Program-made: the position numbers and the translations under genes
NCBI GenBank assembly: GCA_021775415.1
Contig: JAJFHV010000016.1
Coordinates: forward strand, 1 to 64,000
Direction of reading: 5' to 3'
Origin: Hyphomicrobiales bacterium
GTDB taxonomy: Bacteria > Pseudomonadota > Alphaproteobacteria > Rhizobiales > Rhizobiaceae
Length of the DNA stretch: 64,000 nucleotides
Part shown: piece by piece, positions 1-9,555 of the stretch
How the letters are laid out: every line of letters starts with the position of its first letter
Numbering within the stretch: the first letter of the stretch is position 1
The notes under the pieces: generated by a model
What the model was told of the DNA's origin: nothing
Databases searched by the model: none
What the model saw: only the letters and a program-made list of their open reading frames with translations

Positions 1-889
1 CAAGAGGCAGATTTGCGACCTTGTCAGGATGGGTCAACATAGGTGTCGGTGTATCCATCCAGTCGGAACTACCATAATAGGCTTTTATAAGATCATAGCC
101 ATTCTCGAAACCGAGTGATTGGGCCAATGTGTCGGCATCCGGATTGATGTCAGGATGATATTGCCCAAGGAAATGCTTGGGTTGGAAGCCTTGCCCATAA
201 TGGTTTGCAAAGTGTGCCAGGAAACCCAGTTTTGGTGACGGCATGTTGAAACGCACTGTGAGCGGATCGATAACGTCAACTGTCATCTGCTCACCACCAG
301 CCAGTAACCAGGCTTTCGGGACTTCGATCACGTTGGTGTCCATATTCAGGTTTTCGTACCAAAACTCGACATCTTCAGCACCAAACGGTTCGCCGTCCGA
401 CCATTTGTGGCCCTCACGAAGAACAAACGTCAGTTGTGTAAAGTCATCGTTCCAGGACCAGCTTTTTGCGACGTTCGGTACGATCGTCACCAGATCGTCG
501 GCAAAGCGTACCAGATTCACGTGACGCACCGACATAAAGTCAGACGTGCCGGCCTCGGTCGCGTTCGACAGCGCATTGAACGTGCCGCCATACTTGCCGA
601 TCATGTCATAGGGTGCAACCACAAGAGGCTCTTCAGGCAGACGGGAAGCCAAATCAGGCATTGCCGGGTTACCGCGAATTTTACCATTCAGAGCACCGAT
701 TGAAGGGTTCTCCTGAAATGATAGAGTGCAGCCTGCCGCCGTCTGAAATTCAGAAAGTTCATATTGTTGCGGAAATGCCCCTGCAGCCACGCCCTTCGAA
801 TCGGCAACGGTTGCTTCTGGACACCCGCCCGCATACGCCACGCCCGTCAAGGCAAGCACAGCGGTGCTGGTTAGTAAAAATCGTTTCAT
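1..889 (-). CDS. ABC transporter substrate-binding protein, family 5 (3' end outside window)
   Basis: Reading the minus strand from an ATG at 887-889 gives an open frame of 296 codons that leaves the window without a stop. An AGGAGA ribosome site lies just upstream. Residues 1-20 form a Sec signal peptide ending AYA. The mature part has the usual opening of peptide/opine/nickel-type binding proteins: a YGGTF segment near residue 100, then a W..NDDFTQLTF..REGHKWSDGEPF stretch typical of SBP_bac_5. The protein should act in the periplasm and deliver an oligopeptide-like or sugar-like ligand to an ABC importer whose other genes would lie to the left. The ligand cannot be read from the sequence. 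It is not part of the importer at 11.4-18 kb, whose binding protein is different and Tat-exported. Confidence 0.85.
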   Translation of the reverse strand, partial: MKRFLLTSTAVLALTGVAYAGGCPEATVADSKGVAAGAFPQQYELSEFQTAAGCTLSFQENPSIGALNGKIRGNPAMPDLASRLPEEPLVVAPYDMIGKYGGTFNALSNATEAGTSDFMSVRHVNLVRFADDLVTIVPNVAKSWSWNDDFTQLTFVLREGHKWSDGEPFGAEDVEFWYENLNMDTNVIEVPKAWLLAGGEQMTVDVIDPLTVRFNMPSPKLGFLAHFANHYGQGFQPKHFLGQYHPDINPDADTLAQSLGFENGYDLIKAYYGSSDWMDTPTPMLTHPDKVANLPL

Positions 890-1295
890 GAATATCTCCT
901 CCCGAGAATAAATTAGTGGTGTCATCGACGTAAACCGTTCTGACGACAGTTTTTTGACAACGCATTCATCAAAGCCTTGATCCCACTTGGTGTCAAGCAA
1001 ACCTTGGTCTCAGTCTGGCCGAGTACCAACCGGAGATCACGCCCCCCTCGCCCGCGTCGTTGATTTGGCAACTCATCAAATGAACTCGCGACAACCGCAC
1101 ATCTTGCAGCAGGATTCCGACATCCTTGAAATCTATTGTTCCAACCAACCTAGAAGTAAAAATTATGGGTTGAAAGGAAAAAGCTATAATCTAAATCGCC
1201 CCGCAATCTGGCGAAAAATCAGACTATTGCATTTGGTTGAAAAATCGCCACTCATGGTCTCCAGACACCCAACCTGATTATGGAAAGCCACTGAT
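890..1295. other. Intergenic region between divergent genes
   Basis: About 400 bases separate the divergent binding-protein gene and the sulfatase-like gene, so the promoters of both must lie here. A TATAAT hexamer sits at about 1183 but has no good -35 partner. Small open frames in this stretch lack ribosome sites and protein-like composition. I see no RNA gene or repeat. Confidence 0.4.
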
Positions 1296-2837
1296 TTGTC
1301 CGGAAATATCCTGTTGATTGTTGTTGACCAGATGCGGGCAGATTGCCTGAATGGAGCGCTGGCTGACGGCATTGAAATGCCAAACCTGCGCGCACTCATG
1401 CAGGAAAGTGTCACGTTCAACCAACACTACACGGCTACAACGCCTTGCGGTCCGGCGCGGGCTAGTTTGCTTACTGGCCTGTATGCAATGAACCATCGCT
1501 CTGTGCGAAATGGGGCACCGCTTTCCAACGCCCATCCGACCATTGCGACAGAAATGCGCAAGGCCGGCTACGAGCCAATGCTGTTTGGTTACACCGATGC
1601 AAGCACAGATCCCACTGGAATACATCCCAACGACCCGTCCTTGAAGACCTATGAAGGCGTTGCACCTGGATTTACGGAGATCGTCCGATTGCGACAGGAT
1701 TCCGGTTCACAGTCTTGGCGCGGGGAACTAAAATCCAAGGGCTATGAGATACCGCTTGATCCCACGGAATTGTATCGGCCAACTCCGCAGGCTCAATCAA
1801 ACAATCCCCGTATTTCCGATCCCGCACTTTACAGTGCACAAGACAGCGACACCGCATTCCTTACCAACCGCACCATGCAGGAATTATCGGTACGCACGCA
1901 GGCAGACTGGTTTGCGATGGTCTCCTACATAAAACCGCATCCACCCTTTGTCGCCCCTGCCCCATACAATGAAATGTATTCACCTGATGCGGTTCCCACA
2001 CCAGACCGCCCACACACGATTGTGGATCAAAAATCAAAGCATCCCTTTTACTCGGCGTTTTTTTGTGAACCCGCCAACCATAACCTGTTTTACGGATTTA
2101 ATGGCCACATGGACGCGCTTTCCGATGAAGAAGTTGCAGAAATACGCGCGGTCTATTTTGGCTTGATCAGTGAACTGGACGACAACCTTGGCCGCTTGAT
2201 GGGCTCATTGAAAGACGCTGGTCAATACGACGACACCTTGATCATTTTCACATCCGATCATGGCGAGATGCTTGGCGATCATTTTCAATGGGGCAAGAAC
2301 AGTTTTCACGATCCGGCCCTTCATGTGCCATTGATCATTCGTGACCCGCGCAACCGCAAAACCGCAGGAATAACCATCGAGGAATTCACCCAGTCAATCG
2401 ATGTTGGCGCAACCTTGTTACAGTGGGCAGGCCAGCAAATTCCAGCAGGAATAAATGGTCAAGCCCTCAACCCGTTCCTTGAAGGCACCAGACCGGAAAA
2501 TTGGCGCGATTACATGTTCGCTGAGATCGATTTGTCTGACCCGATAACGCCAACCCGTTATCAGCGGGAGTTTGGAGTGACCACAAAGCAATCCAATTAC
2601 GCAATCCTTCGAGAAAAACAGTTCAAATATGTGCACTTCAATGGTGGGCTGCCGCCCCTGCTGTTTGACTTGTCTGCCGATCCACAAGAAGCAGACAACT
2701 TGGCAGCTAATCCAGCATACGCCGGCGAACTTCAGCGACTATCCACAAAGATGCTCGACCATCGTATGACCCATGCCCATCATGCACTCTCCGACATGCA
2801 GATTACAAAAAACGGGGTGGAGAGCGCTGGGCAGTGA
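1296..2837 (+). CDS. Sulfatase-family hydrolase, probable phosphonate/phosphate ester hydrolase
   Basis: The 513-residue protein starts at a TTG with GGAAAG upstream. An in-frame stop at 1275-1277 rules out a longer form with ATG, and the TTG start gives the usual N-terminus NILLIVVDQMRAD with a metal-ligand Asp near residue 11. The C-G-P-A-R motif at residues 51-55 is the sulfatase signature in which the Cys becomes formylglycine. TSDHGEMLGDH near residue 321 and the following GK..FHD supply further metal and substrate residues. The family contains arylsulfatases, choline sulfatases and phosphonate monoester hydrolases (PMH). The GK-x-x-FHD form and the adjacent phnWAY genes favour a PMH-like role, releasing phosphonates from esters, but this is inference. 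There is no signal peptide, so it acts in the cytoplasm. It converges on the DMT carrier gene with 7 bases between the stops. Confidence 0.8.
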   Translation: MSGNILLIVVDQMRADCLNGALADGIEMPNLRALMQESVTFNQHYTATTPCGPARASLLTGLYAMNHRSVRNGAPLSNAHPTIATEMRKAGYEPMLFGYTDASTDPTGIHPNDPSLKTYEGVAPGFTEIVRLRQDSGSQSWRGELKSKGYEIPLDPTELYRPTPQAQSNNPRISDPALYSAQDSDTAFLTNRTMQELSVRTQADWFAMVSYIKPHPPFVAPAPYNEMYSPDAVPTPDRPHTIVDQKSKHPFYSAFFCEPANHNLFYGFNGHMDALSDEEVAEIRAVYFGLISELDDNLGRLMGSLKDAGQYDDTLIIFTSDHGEMLGDHFQWGKNSFHDPALHVPLIIRDPRNRKTAGITIEEFTQSIDVGATLLQWAGQQIPAGINGQALNPFLEGTRPENWRDYMFAEIDLSDPITPTRYQREFGVTTKQSNYAILREKQFKYVHFNGGLPPLLFDLSADPQEADNLAANPAYAGELQRLSTKMLDHRMTHAHHALSDMQITKNGVESAGQ

Positions 2838-2844
2838 GTTTGAG

Positions 2845-3690
2845 CTAAGAGGTCGCCAGCAGGATCACACCTGTCGCTACGATGAGCGCGGCCAGTATGC
2901 GCGGTTTCCACGGCCTCTCCTTGAACCAGATGACGCCAATCAGTGCGGCAATGATAACGCTCGATTCCCGAACCGCCGAAACCGCTCCTAGAGGCGCTAT
3001 TCCTTTTGCATAAATCACCAGGCCGTAAGCCAGGCAGGAAATCACGCCGCCTGCAAGCCCGAGCAGATACACTTTCGCTGGCGTTGTGAACACAACAGAG
3101 CGGCGAAGATAGAAAAATACCGGCACTGCAAACCATTTGAGAACAAACAGCCACCCAATGTAACCCAGCGGATTTTGTGAGTGTCGCACACCCAATCCGT
3201 CCACGACTGAGTAGGTGGCAATCGTTAGTCCTGTGATCAGCGCAGTAGCGATTGCCCGTTTATCGGATACACCCTTGTGGTTGAAAAGGAACAATACCCC
3301 AATTCCACACGAAACCATTCCAATCGCCAACCATGCAATCGGTGGCAAAATCTCACCGGCAAACACAAATGCTCCAACGGCAACCAGTACCGGCGCGATA
3401 CCCCGCGCGATTGGATAAACATGCGACAGATCACCCAAACGATAGGAGAGTAATAAAAATCCATAGTAAAAATAATGAATGATCGTTGACGCTATGATGA
3501 ACGGCCAACTCTCCCGAGCCGGAGGTAAAAAGAGCCAAACCATAACCAGCCCGACTATACCAGGACCAGAAGTCATCATCGCCATACCCAGCACACGATC
3601 TTGCGATCCCTTGAGCAGGGCATTCCAGAACGCATGCAAAAATGCAGCGCTGATTACCAGTATTAAAGCTAGTTCAGCTTGCGGTCCCAA
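2845..3690 (-). CDS. DMT-superfamily (EamA) transporter
   Basis: The 281-residue, very hydrophobic protein has about ten predicted membrane helices in two EamA repeats and opens with the LHAFWNALLKGS stretch common in this family. The start is a TTG at 3688-3690, 13 bases after the phnY stop, with AGGA upstream. No in-frame ATG is available further up. As the last gene of the phnW-phnA-phnY run it is probably cotranscribed and may carry a phosphonate, its precursor or a product. DMT carriers move very diverse solutes, so the substrate and direction are unknown. Confidence 0.8.
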   Translation of the reverse strand: MGPQAELALILVISAAFLHAFWNALLKGSQDRVLGMAMMTSGPGIVGLVMVWLFLPPARESWPFIIASTIIHYFYYGFLLLSYRLGDLSHVYPIARGIAPVLVAVGAFVFAGEILPPIAWLAIGMVSCGIGVLFLFNHKGVSDKRAIATALITGLTIATYSVVDGLGVRHSQNPLGYIGWLFVLKWFAVPVFFYLRRSVVFTTPAKVYLLGLAGGVISCLAYGLVIYAKGIAPLGAVSAVRESSVIIAALIGVIWFKERPWKPRILAALIVATGVILLATS

Positions 3691-3703
3691 TCCGGGGCAT
3701 GTC

Positions 3704-5158
3704 CTAACGTGGCCATGGCAAGGAGTAAGTCTTGACGTTGGTGAAAAACTTCATCGCCTCCAACACGCCTTCTTTGACCCCATTGCCGGAATCCTTGATC
3801 CCCCCAAACGGCGACATCTCAATACGGTAGCCCGGTTGTTCCCAGACATTGACCGTGCCCACATCCAGCCCATTTATATAAGAAATGGCCCGGTTCAAAT
3901 CATTGGTACATACCCCGGCAGAAAGCCCAAACTGGGTTGAGTTCGAAATATCCATCAATGCATCATCATTGTCCGGCACCCGCACGATAGGCACAATTGG
4001 ACCGAAAGTTTCTTCCATCACCAGTTCGCAATCATGCGGCACATGATCAACGGTGATTGGTGGCAACAATGCCCCTTCCCTGCCTGGATCGTACAGCACC
4101 TTGCCGCCGACCTTTTCCGCATCATAGACACGACGCTCAAAGGTTTCTGCAGCCTTTGCGTGAACAACACAGCCAAGTTGCGTCTCCGGGTCTTGCGGAT
4201 CACCAAACTTGATTGCCTTTGCCTTTTCAGTGATCAACGGCACCAGTTTGTCAGCAATGGATTCCTGCACCAAAATGCGTTTTATCGCAGTGCAACGCTG
4301 ACCGGAATTACCCGTCGCGCCGGCAACCGCAATTGTTGCAGCCTTCTCAAGATCCGCATCGCTTAGGTCATTCAAAACAATCAATGGATCATTGCCGCCA
4401 AGTTCCAGAGCCGTACGCTTGTAACCGGCCTTGTCCGCAATCATTTTGCCGACCGGAACACCACCGGTAAATGTAATGATATCGATGTTTTCATTGGTAA
4501 TCATCTCGTTACCAATATCCTGCGGCATGCCCGTTACGATCTGGAACATCTCGTGCGGTAGTCCCGCATCATAAAGAATATCCGCAAGCGTAATCGCCGT
4601 CAGAGGTGTAAGCTCGGTTGGTTTGCAGACCACACAATTGTTGGTCGCAATTGCAGGTGCAATCTTGTGGGACACCATGTTGAGCGGATGGTTGAACGGC
4701 GTGATCGCCGATATCGCTCCAACCGGTTCGCGCTTGGTGTAAATCTTGCGATCCTTGCCATGCGGGGTCAAATCACAGGAAAAAATCTGCCCGTCATCAA
4801 GAATGGCAAGCTGGCCTGCCAGCATGAACACGTCATAGGAGCGCCCGGTCTCATACAATGAATGCTGCTTGCAGATACCCAGTTCCAGGGTCAGCCAATG
4901 AGCAATTTCTTCCCGTCTCTCCTGAATCAGCTCAGCCGTGCGAAACAGTATTTTTTGACGCTCATAACGGGTTAGTTTTGGCACGTAGTTCGCTGCGATT
5001 TCAAAGGCACGTGCAGCGTGCTCTGACGTCCCCGCCGGAACCGTTCCAATCACCTCGTCTGTGTAGGGATAATGTATCTCCACCACATCTTTGGTCGTTA
5101 CTTTTTCCCCACCGATCCGCATCGCATCATGACGGACATCAATTGCTGATTTCAACAT
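3704..5158 (-). CDS. phnY: Phosphonoacetaldehyde dehydrogenase
   Basis: This is a 484-residue NAD-dependent aldehyde dehydrogenase. The catalytic Cys lies in GNSGQRC near residue 289 and the general-base Glu in LELGGND near 252. The nucleotide-binding CKPTELTPL is near 178, and a PFGGIKDSG motif lies near the C-terminus. In the PhnWAY pathway PhnY oxidises phosphonoacetaldehyde to phosphonoacetate. The specific call rests on its place directly after phnW and phnA on the same strand; the protein alone would only be called an aldehyde dehydrogenase. The gap to phnA is 25 bases and an AGGAAACAG ribosome site precedes the ATG. All catalytic residues are present. Confidence 0.93.
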   Translation of the reverse strand: MLKSAIDVRHDAMRIGGEKVTTKDVVEIHYPYTDEVIGTVPAGTSEHAARAFEIAANYVPKLTRYERQKILFRTAELIQERREEIAHWLTLELGICKQHSLYETGRSYDVFMLAGQLAILDDGQIFSCDLTPHGKDRKIYTKREPVGAISAITPFNHPLNMVSHKIAPAIATNNCVVCKPTELTPLTAITLADILYDAGLPHEMFQIVTGMPQDIGNEMITNENIDIITFTGGVPVGKMIADKAGYKRTALELGGNDPLIVLNDLSDADLEKAATIAVAGATGNSGQRCTAIKRILVQESIADKLVPLITEKAKAIKFGDPQDPETQLGCVVHAKAAETFERRVYDAEKVGGKVLYDPGREGALLPPITVDHVPHDCELVMEETFGPIVPIVRVPDNDDALMDISNSTQFGLSAGVCTNDLNRAISYINGLDVGTVNVWEQPGYRIEMSPFGGIKDSGNGVKEGVLEAMKFFTNVKTYSLPWPR

Positions 5159-5183
5159 GTCTGTTTCCTGAATTTACAAATAT

Positions 5184-6437
5184 CTAAAGTGCTGCCGCCA
5201 TGCAGGCGATATTGAAGGCATCAAAATTGCGTAGTTCTGGTTCATTTGGCAAATCCGGCAATACCCGGTTCACAATAAACGGTACAACCTGCTCTGTAAG
5301 CCCACCATGAGAGCGAAGTGGCTCATTCAGCGCTGCCAGATCATGACGGTGTTCGCTGGTGCCAAGGGTCTTGTTGACAGTGGAGATAACCACGATGTCT
5401 CCAATGCGGTCTCCCGGAAGTTCAAACCGTTTACAGGCATCTTCCTTGCCAACCACAAGCAACACTTCATCCATAGCGTCGAGCCTTCTGATGATATCAG
5501 CCTGATCCGCACCATCCGGGAGATAGGCTGTTGCAAAAGAACCAAGCGCACCATGGTGAACTACATACGGGTCGGTAATCGGCAGGATAACCCGGGCTTT
5601 GGCCTCTCCAAGCCATTCATCCAGCAAATCCTGAATATAAAGCACGTCCGGTGATCCATCCTCATTGTGCTTAGGCTTCATGCCGTGATCAGCAGTGACC
5701 ACAATCGCTGCACCCATGGCATCAAGTTCGGTCAGATACTTGTCGAACATTTCATAGAACGCATTAGCAATCGGATGGCCGGGCTCGTATTTGTGCTGGA
5801 TGTAGTCAGTTGTTGTCAGATACATCACATCGGGCTTGAATTCCTTCAGCAGTTTCACACCGGCAACAAACACCATTTCTGAAAGCTCGGCCGAATAAAC
5901 CTCGGGTACCGCCATCCCCATCCATTTCGATGCGTTGTCGATACCATGTTCAGCTTTGGTTGACTGGTCAGATTTCTCGGATGAAAAGCAAATTGCCCGA
6001 TCCTCATCAAATGCCAGTCCGTGTCCAAGCAGCGCCCGCAATTTGTCTTTTGCGGTGACAATGGCAACTTTCTTGCCTGCATCGTAAAACGCCTTGAACA
6101 GGGTTGGAGCGCGAAGAAACTTCGGATCATTCATCATCACTTCTTCACCAGTATCGGGATCGTAAAGAAAATTCCCGCAAATCCCGTGCACCGCCGGAGG
6201 ACGACCGGTCGCAATCGACATGTTGTTCGGATTGGTAAAACTCGGAATAACACTGTGGGCCAGGCGAACCGTGCCGGTATTGCGAATGCGTTCCAGCGTC
6301 GGCATCAATCCGGCTGCAATCGCTTCTTCAAGATAGGCTGGTTCACAACCATCAAGACATACCGCTATCGCACAGGTTTTTGGATTGGCATAAACGCGGC
6401 CATTGGCGGTAACTTGGGAGGGAGACATATCGTTCAT
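5184..6437 (-). CDS. phnA: Phosphonoacetate hydrolase
   Basis: The 417-residue protein belongs to the alkaline phosphatase superfamily and hydrolyses the C-P bond of phosphonoacetate to acetate and phosphate with two zinc ions. The metal ligand Asp29 (CLDGCEP) and nucleophile Thr68 (PSFTNPNN) fall at the positions I recall for characterised PhnA. TTTDYIQHKYEPG, VTADHGMK and SHGGLTEQ provide the remaining Asp and His ligands. The length matches the family. It lies between phnW and phnY on the same strand with short gaps, the standard phnWAY operon order. The enzyme is cytoplasmic. This call is among the safest in the window. Confidence 0.96.
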   Translation of the reverse strand: MNDMSPSQVTANGRVYANPKTCAIAVCLDGCEPAYLEEAIAAGLMPTLERIRNTGTVRLAHSVIPSFTNPNNMSIATGRPPAVHGICGNFLYDPDTGEEVMMNDPKFLRAPTLFKAFYDAGKKVAIVTAKDKLRALLGHGLAFDEDRAICFSSEKSDQSTKAEHGIDNASKWMGMAVPEVYSAELSEMVFVAGVKLLKEFKPDVMYLTTTDYIQHKYEPGHPIANAFYEMFDKYLTELDAMGAAIVVTADHGMKPKHNEDGSPDVLYIQDLLDEWLGEAKARVILPITDPYVVHHGALGSFATAYLPDGADQADIIRRLDAMDEVLLVVGKEDACKRFELPGDRIGDIVVISTVNKTLGTSEHRHDLAALNEPLRSHGGLTEQVVPFIVNRVLPDLPNEPELRNFDAFNIACMAAAL

Positions 6438-6479
6438 TATTTCGTTCCGTGTGATTTTATTTCAATGAATGGTTTGGTT

Positions 6480-7682
6480 CTAGGCAGACAGCTTTTCGCG
6501 CTCGGCTAACGCTTCCGCCGGTGGTGACGCATCCTGGATATCCATTTCTCTTAGTGCGGCGGCAGATGCTTCAACCACTTGCCGCATGACATCTTCACCA
6601 AGCTGGCCGATGCAGCCAATTCTGAAGCTGTCCGCCACGGTAAGTTTGCCTGGATAAATCACAATGCCCCGGTCTCGGATCAAATCATAAAACCGGTTAA
6701 AGTCGAACGCCGAACTGGATGGGTAAAAGAACGTGATAATGATGGGAGAAAGCCAGCGATCGCTCAACAGGGTTTCAAATCCAAGTCCGCGCATGCCTTC
6801 CACAAGTATGTCGCGATTGCCGGAATACCGTCCACCACGGGCAGCAACACCGCCTTCAGCCGCGTGCCGTCGCAAGGCTTCAACGAATGCGGCCAGCACA
6901 TGGGTAGGAGGTGTATAGCGCCACTGACCATTGTTGTTGAGACCAACCCATTGATCGTGCAGATCAAGACTAAGCGAATGACAATTGCCTTTTGCCGCTT
7001 CCAGTTCAGACTTTGGCGCAACAACAAACCCGATCCCCGGCACGCCTTCAATACACTTGTTGGAAGATGCGGCAAGCGCGGCATACCGAACCCGCTGCAA
7101 ATCAATCGGAATTGCTCCAAAGGCGCTCATCGCATCAACAAACAGCTTGCAGCCTGCAGCCTCTGTCGCTTCGGCAATTTCTTCAATCGGATTGAGAATG
7201 CCTGAACTTGTCTCACAATGAACAACCACCACATGCGTGATCTTTGGATCAGCAGAAAGTGCGGCACTGACTTCTTCGCCTCTGGGTGGCAGATAGTCAC
7301 CTTTGTCAATCAATGTATGGTCGCGACCAATGCGCTCCAGAATTTTTGCAATTCTGAGACCGTAAGCACCATTGGCCAGTACAAGCGCTTTACCGTCACG
7401 AGGAAGCAACGATCCCATCATAGCTTCAACAGCAAATGTGCCGCTTCCCTGCATGGGAACGCAGTCAAATTCCGGCGCGTTCAGTCCGGCAATTGTCAGC
7501 ACCCGCTCGCGCATTTCGGCAGTCATCGCGATAAATTCAGCATCCCGCGAACCCCAGTCCCGGAGCATCGCTTCTTTCACGCCGTACGCAGTGGTCAAGG
7601 GACCTGGGGTTAGCAGATATGGCTCACCCAATCTTGGCGCCTCGATCGTTTCCGCTTGCTTGATCTGCTCGACTACCGACAT
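6480..7682 (-). CDS. phnW: 2-aminoethylphosphonate--pyruvate transaminase
   Basis: This 400-residue class V aminotransferase starts at an ATG behind AGGGAGA. It opens with LLTPGPLTT. It shows the phosphate-binding QGSGT near residue 78, the PLP-contacting FVDAMSAFGA with Asp183, and the Schiff-base lysine Lys209 in ASSNKCIEG. It transfers the amino group of 2-aminoethylphosphonate to pyruvate, giving phosphonoacetaldehyde and alanine, the first step of the phnWAY route. The C-terminal RIGCIGQLGEDV stretch is also typical. Two dyad sequences lie in the 103 bases upstream and may bind the operon regulator. The next gene upstream on the same strand is the Na/Pi transporter. Confidence 0.95.
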   Translation of the reverse strand: MSVVEQIKQAETIEAPRLGEPYLLTPGPLTTAYGVKEAMLRDWGSRDAEFIAMTAEMRERVLTIAGLNAPEFDCVPMQGSGTFAVEAMMGSLLPRDGKALVLANGAYGLRIAKILERIGRDHTLIDKGDYLPPRGEEVSAALSADPKITHVVVVHCETSSGILNPIEEIAEATEAAGCKLFVDAMSAFGAIPIDLQRVRYAALAASSNKCIEGVPGIGFVVAPKSELEAAKGNCHSLSLDLHDQWVGLNNNGQWRYTPPTHVLAAFVEALRRHAAEGGVAARGGRYSGNRDILVEGMRGLGFETLLSDRWLSPIIITFFYPSSSAFDFNRFYDLIRDRGIVIYPGKLTVADSFRIGCIGQLGEDVMRQVVEASAAALREMDIQDASPPAEALAEREKLSA

Positions 7683-7715
7683 GACCGCCGTCTCCCTGAA
7701 TTGTCCAATTTCCTC

Positions 7716-7731
7716 TCACCAATTATGGTGA
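7716..7731. promoter_or_regulatory. Dyad upstream of phnW (candidate operator)
   Basis: TCACCA-ATTA-TGGTGA is a perfect six-base inverted repeat with a four-base centre, 34 bases before the phnW start. It is close enough to the start to lie downstream of, or overlap, a promoter. The bound protein is unknown. Confidence 0.4.
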
Positions 7732-7749
7732 TCTGTTATATATGTAAAA

Positions 7750-7766
7750 TCGATATATTATATCGA
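7750..7766. promoter_or_regulatory. Palindrome between nptA-like gene and phnW (candidate LysR operator)
   Basis: TCGATATA-T-TATATCGA is a perfect 17-base palindrome, 68 bases before the phnW start and just after the upstream gene's stop. It has the T-N11-A form and spacing of a LysR recognition site. A related half-site (TTATCGAT) occurs upstream of the lysR gene near 9527-9534. The LysR regulator at 9556 is the obvious candidate ligand, but this is inference. Confidence 0.5.
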
Positions 7767-7785
7767 CCTATAAATTTAACATATG

Positions 7786-9447
7786 CTACCGAACTTCGCT
7801 CGCCAGCCGGCTGTCAAGCAGGACGCCACTCTTGTCCAGGATGGGATAGGCGAAACCTGCAAACCGCGAATTGATCTCACGCAGCGCCCGCATCGTTTCC
7901 AGATGGATATCACTGGTCGCAATACTTTCCGGCGTGCCACTTCCAAGCCGCGCCAAATGCCGGGCATGACTTTCGCGTTCTAGCTTACGCATTCGGTCTT
8001 TTTCCTCAATCAGTTGTTTGGCCGAATCCAGATCTTCAGACACCAGCACATTGAGTGCGAGCTGCGTGTTCGCCATTACTCGCTCGTGCAGGCTCGTGAG
8101 TTCCTCCCTGCCCTCGTCAGAAAACTTCAGACCGTTCTTGTGCATCTGCACCGTCAACGACAAAAGGTCCTTCGCAACGATATCACCGACCCGCTCCAGA
8201 TTGACCGCAAACGCAGTAAGCTCGTTGCAGCGACGAACGTCGTCCGGCTCAAGTTCTCCTTGTCCCAACTCGGCAATGTACAGTTTTATTTCCGTATGTG
8301 CCTTGTTCACCTCCAGGTCCAATTGTTTGATCTGATTCACTTTTTTCGGACTGGATGTCACAAAGAAATCCATGATTGGCGTGACCATCACTTCAACAAT
8401 TCCCGCCATCCGCAAAAGTTCCCTGGTCACACTGGCAAGTGCAAGTTCTGGGTATTGAAACACACCACGGTCGAGAGCGCTGGCGGGTTTAAGGTCATCG
8501 CCGTCTTCCACTGCAGGGTCACGGATCAAACGCTCACAGACTTTCGCCAAGAGAGAAACAAGCGGCAAACAAAAAACCACAAGCGCTGCGTTAAACAGAA
8601 GATGGAAGTTTACCAGTTGACGCGTCTCGGTACTGCCCAGTTCCTGATACGGGAGGTCAACATATTGAATTGCGACCAGTACAATCACTGCGCCGACTCC
8701 ACGGAAAATAAAATTCCCGGCGGTAATTCGGCGTGCCTTGATGTTCGACATGCGCGTCAACCAGACAGCGACCAGCCCGCCCCCGGCATTGGCGCCGAGC
8801 ACAAGCGGCAAACCGGCATCGATTGGCAACAGTCCCTGCGCACTGAACGCTGCGAACAACAGCACTGCAGCAACACTTGAATGAAACGCAAAGGCCAGAA
8901 TGCCACCCAGCACAAAGGCCGAGACTACGTCCTGACTGAGATACCCGACTATCAGGGGAAGTTGTGGATTTTCGCGCAACGGAATTGTCGCTTCACCGAT
9001 CATTTTGAGAGAAAGCAGAATAAAGGCAACGCCAATAATGGCGCGACCCGTTTGCTTCAGAGTCCGTTCCCTGACCCGCAGAAACAACAAACCGCCAATC
9101 ACCAACAGGGCGGGGATCAACCACCCCAGATTGAAACTCAGGATTTGAACAACAATTGCAGTTCCCAAATCTGCACCAAGCAGAATTGAGAGCGCTGCTG
9201 CAACACCCAGCAACCCGGACGCAGCGAAATCGGACACCAGTAACGCAACAGCGGTTGAACTTTGCAGAAAAATAGCAACAAACACACCGGCAACCACATT
9301 CATGATGGTGTTTCGCCGGGTGGTCAAAAGCAGGTCGCGCAGCGCTGGTCCCGAAGCCCGTTCCAAACCGGTACGAACCAGTCGCGTTGAATAAAGCAGC
9401 AGCACAACCGCGCCTGCGAGATGTAGAATTACTGCGGAAAATTGCAT
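7786..9447 (-). CDS. Na/Pi cotransporter family protein with PhoU-like domain
   Basis: The 553-residue protein has two inverted Na/Pi-cotransporter repeats in about the first 330 residues. The first carries the QSSTAV motif near residue 62; the second has HSSVAAV in place of the usual QSS. A C-terminal helical PhoU-like domain follows from about residue 340. Proteins of this build (YjbB/NptA type) carry phosphate, and YjbB of enteric bacteria is reported to export it. Next to phnWAY, which releases phosphate inside the cell, a role in exporting or balancing phosphate is plausible. The gene lies upstream of phnW on the same strand, 103 bases away, and starts at an ATG preceded by AGGAACCCG. 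Confidence 0.88.
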   Translation of the reverse strand: MQFSAVILHLAGAVVLLLYSTRLVRTGLERASGPALRDLLLTTRRNTIMNVVAGVFVAIFLQSSTAVALLVSDFAASGLLGVAAALSILLGADLGTAIVVQILSFNLGWLIPALLVIGGLLFLRVRERTLKQTGRAIIGVAFILLSLKMIGEATIPLRENPQLPLIVGYLSQDVVSAFVLGGILAFAFHSSVAAVLLFAAFSAQGLLPIDAGLPLVLGANAGGGLVAVWLTRMSNIKARRITAGNFIFRGVGAVIVLVAIQYVDLPYQELGSTETRQLVNFHLLFNAALVVFCLPLVSLLAKVCERLIRDPAVEDGDDLKPASALDRGVFQYPELALASVTRELLRMAGIVEVMVTPIMDFFVTSSPKKVNQIKQLDLEVNKAHTEIKLYIAELGQGELEPDDVRRCNELTAFAVNLERVGDIVAKDLLSLTVQMHKNGLKFSDEGREELTSLHERVMANTQLALNVLVSEDLDSAKQLIEEKDRMRKLERESHARHLARLGSGTPESIATSDIHLETMRALREINSRFAGFAYPILDKSGVLLDSRLASEVR

Positions 9448-9555
9448 CGGGTTCCTAACTTTCTATGTGTGAATTCGGCTTTTTTGTTGCATTGATCAAA
9501 ACGTTAGTTCTTATCTATGTATATGATTTATCGATAGTAACGAAAGAGACCTTCA

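Noticed and set aside
987-1277. Plus-strand ORF of 96 codons before the sulfatase-like gene
   Set aside because: No ribosome site and no recognisable features; it lies in the divergent promoter region.
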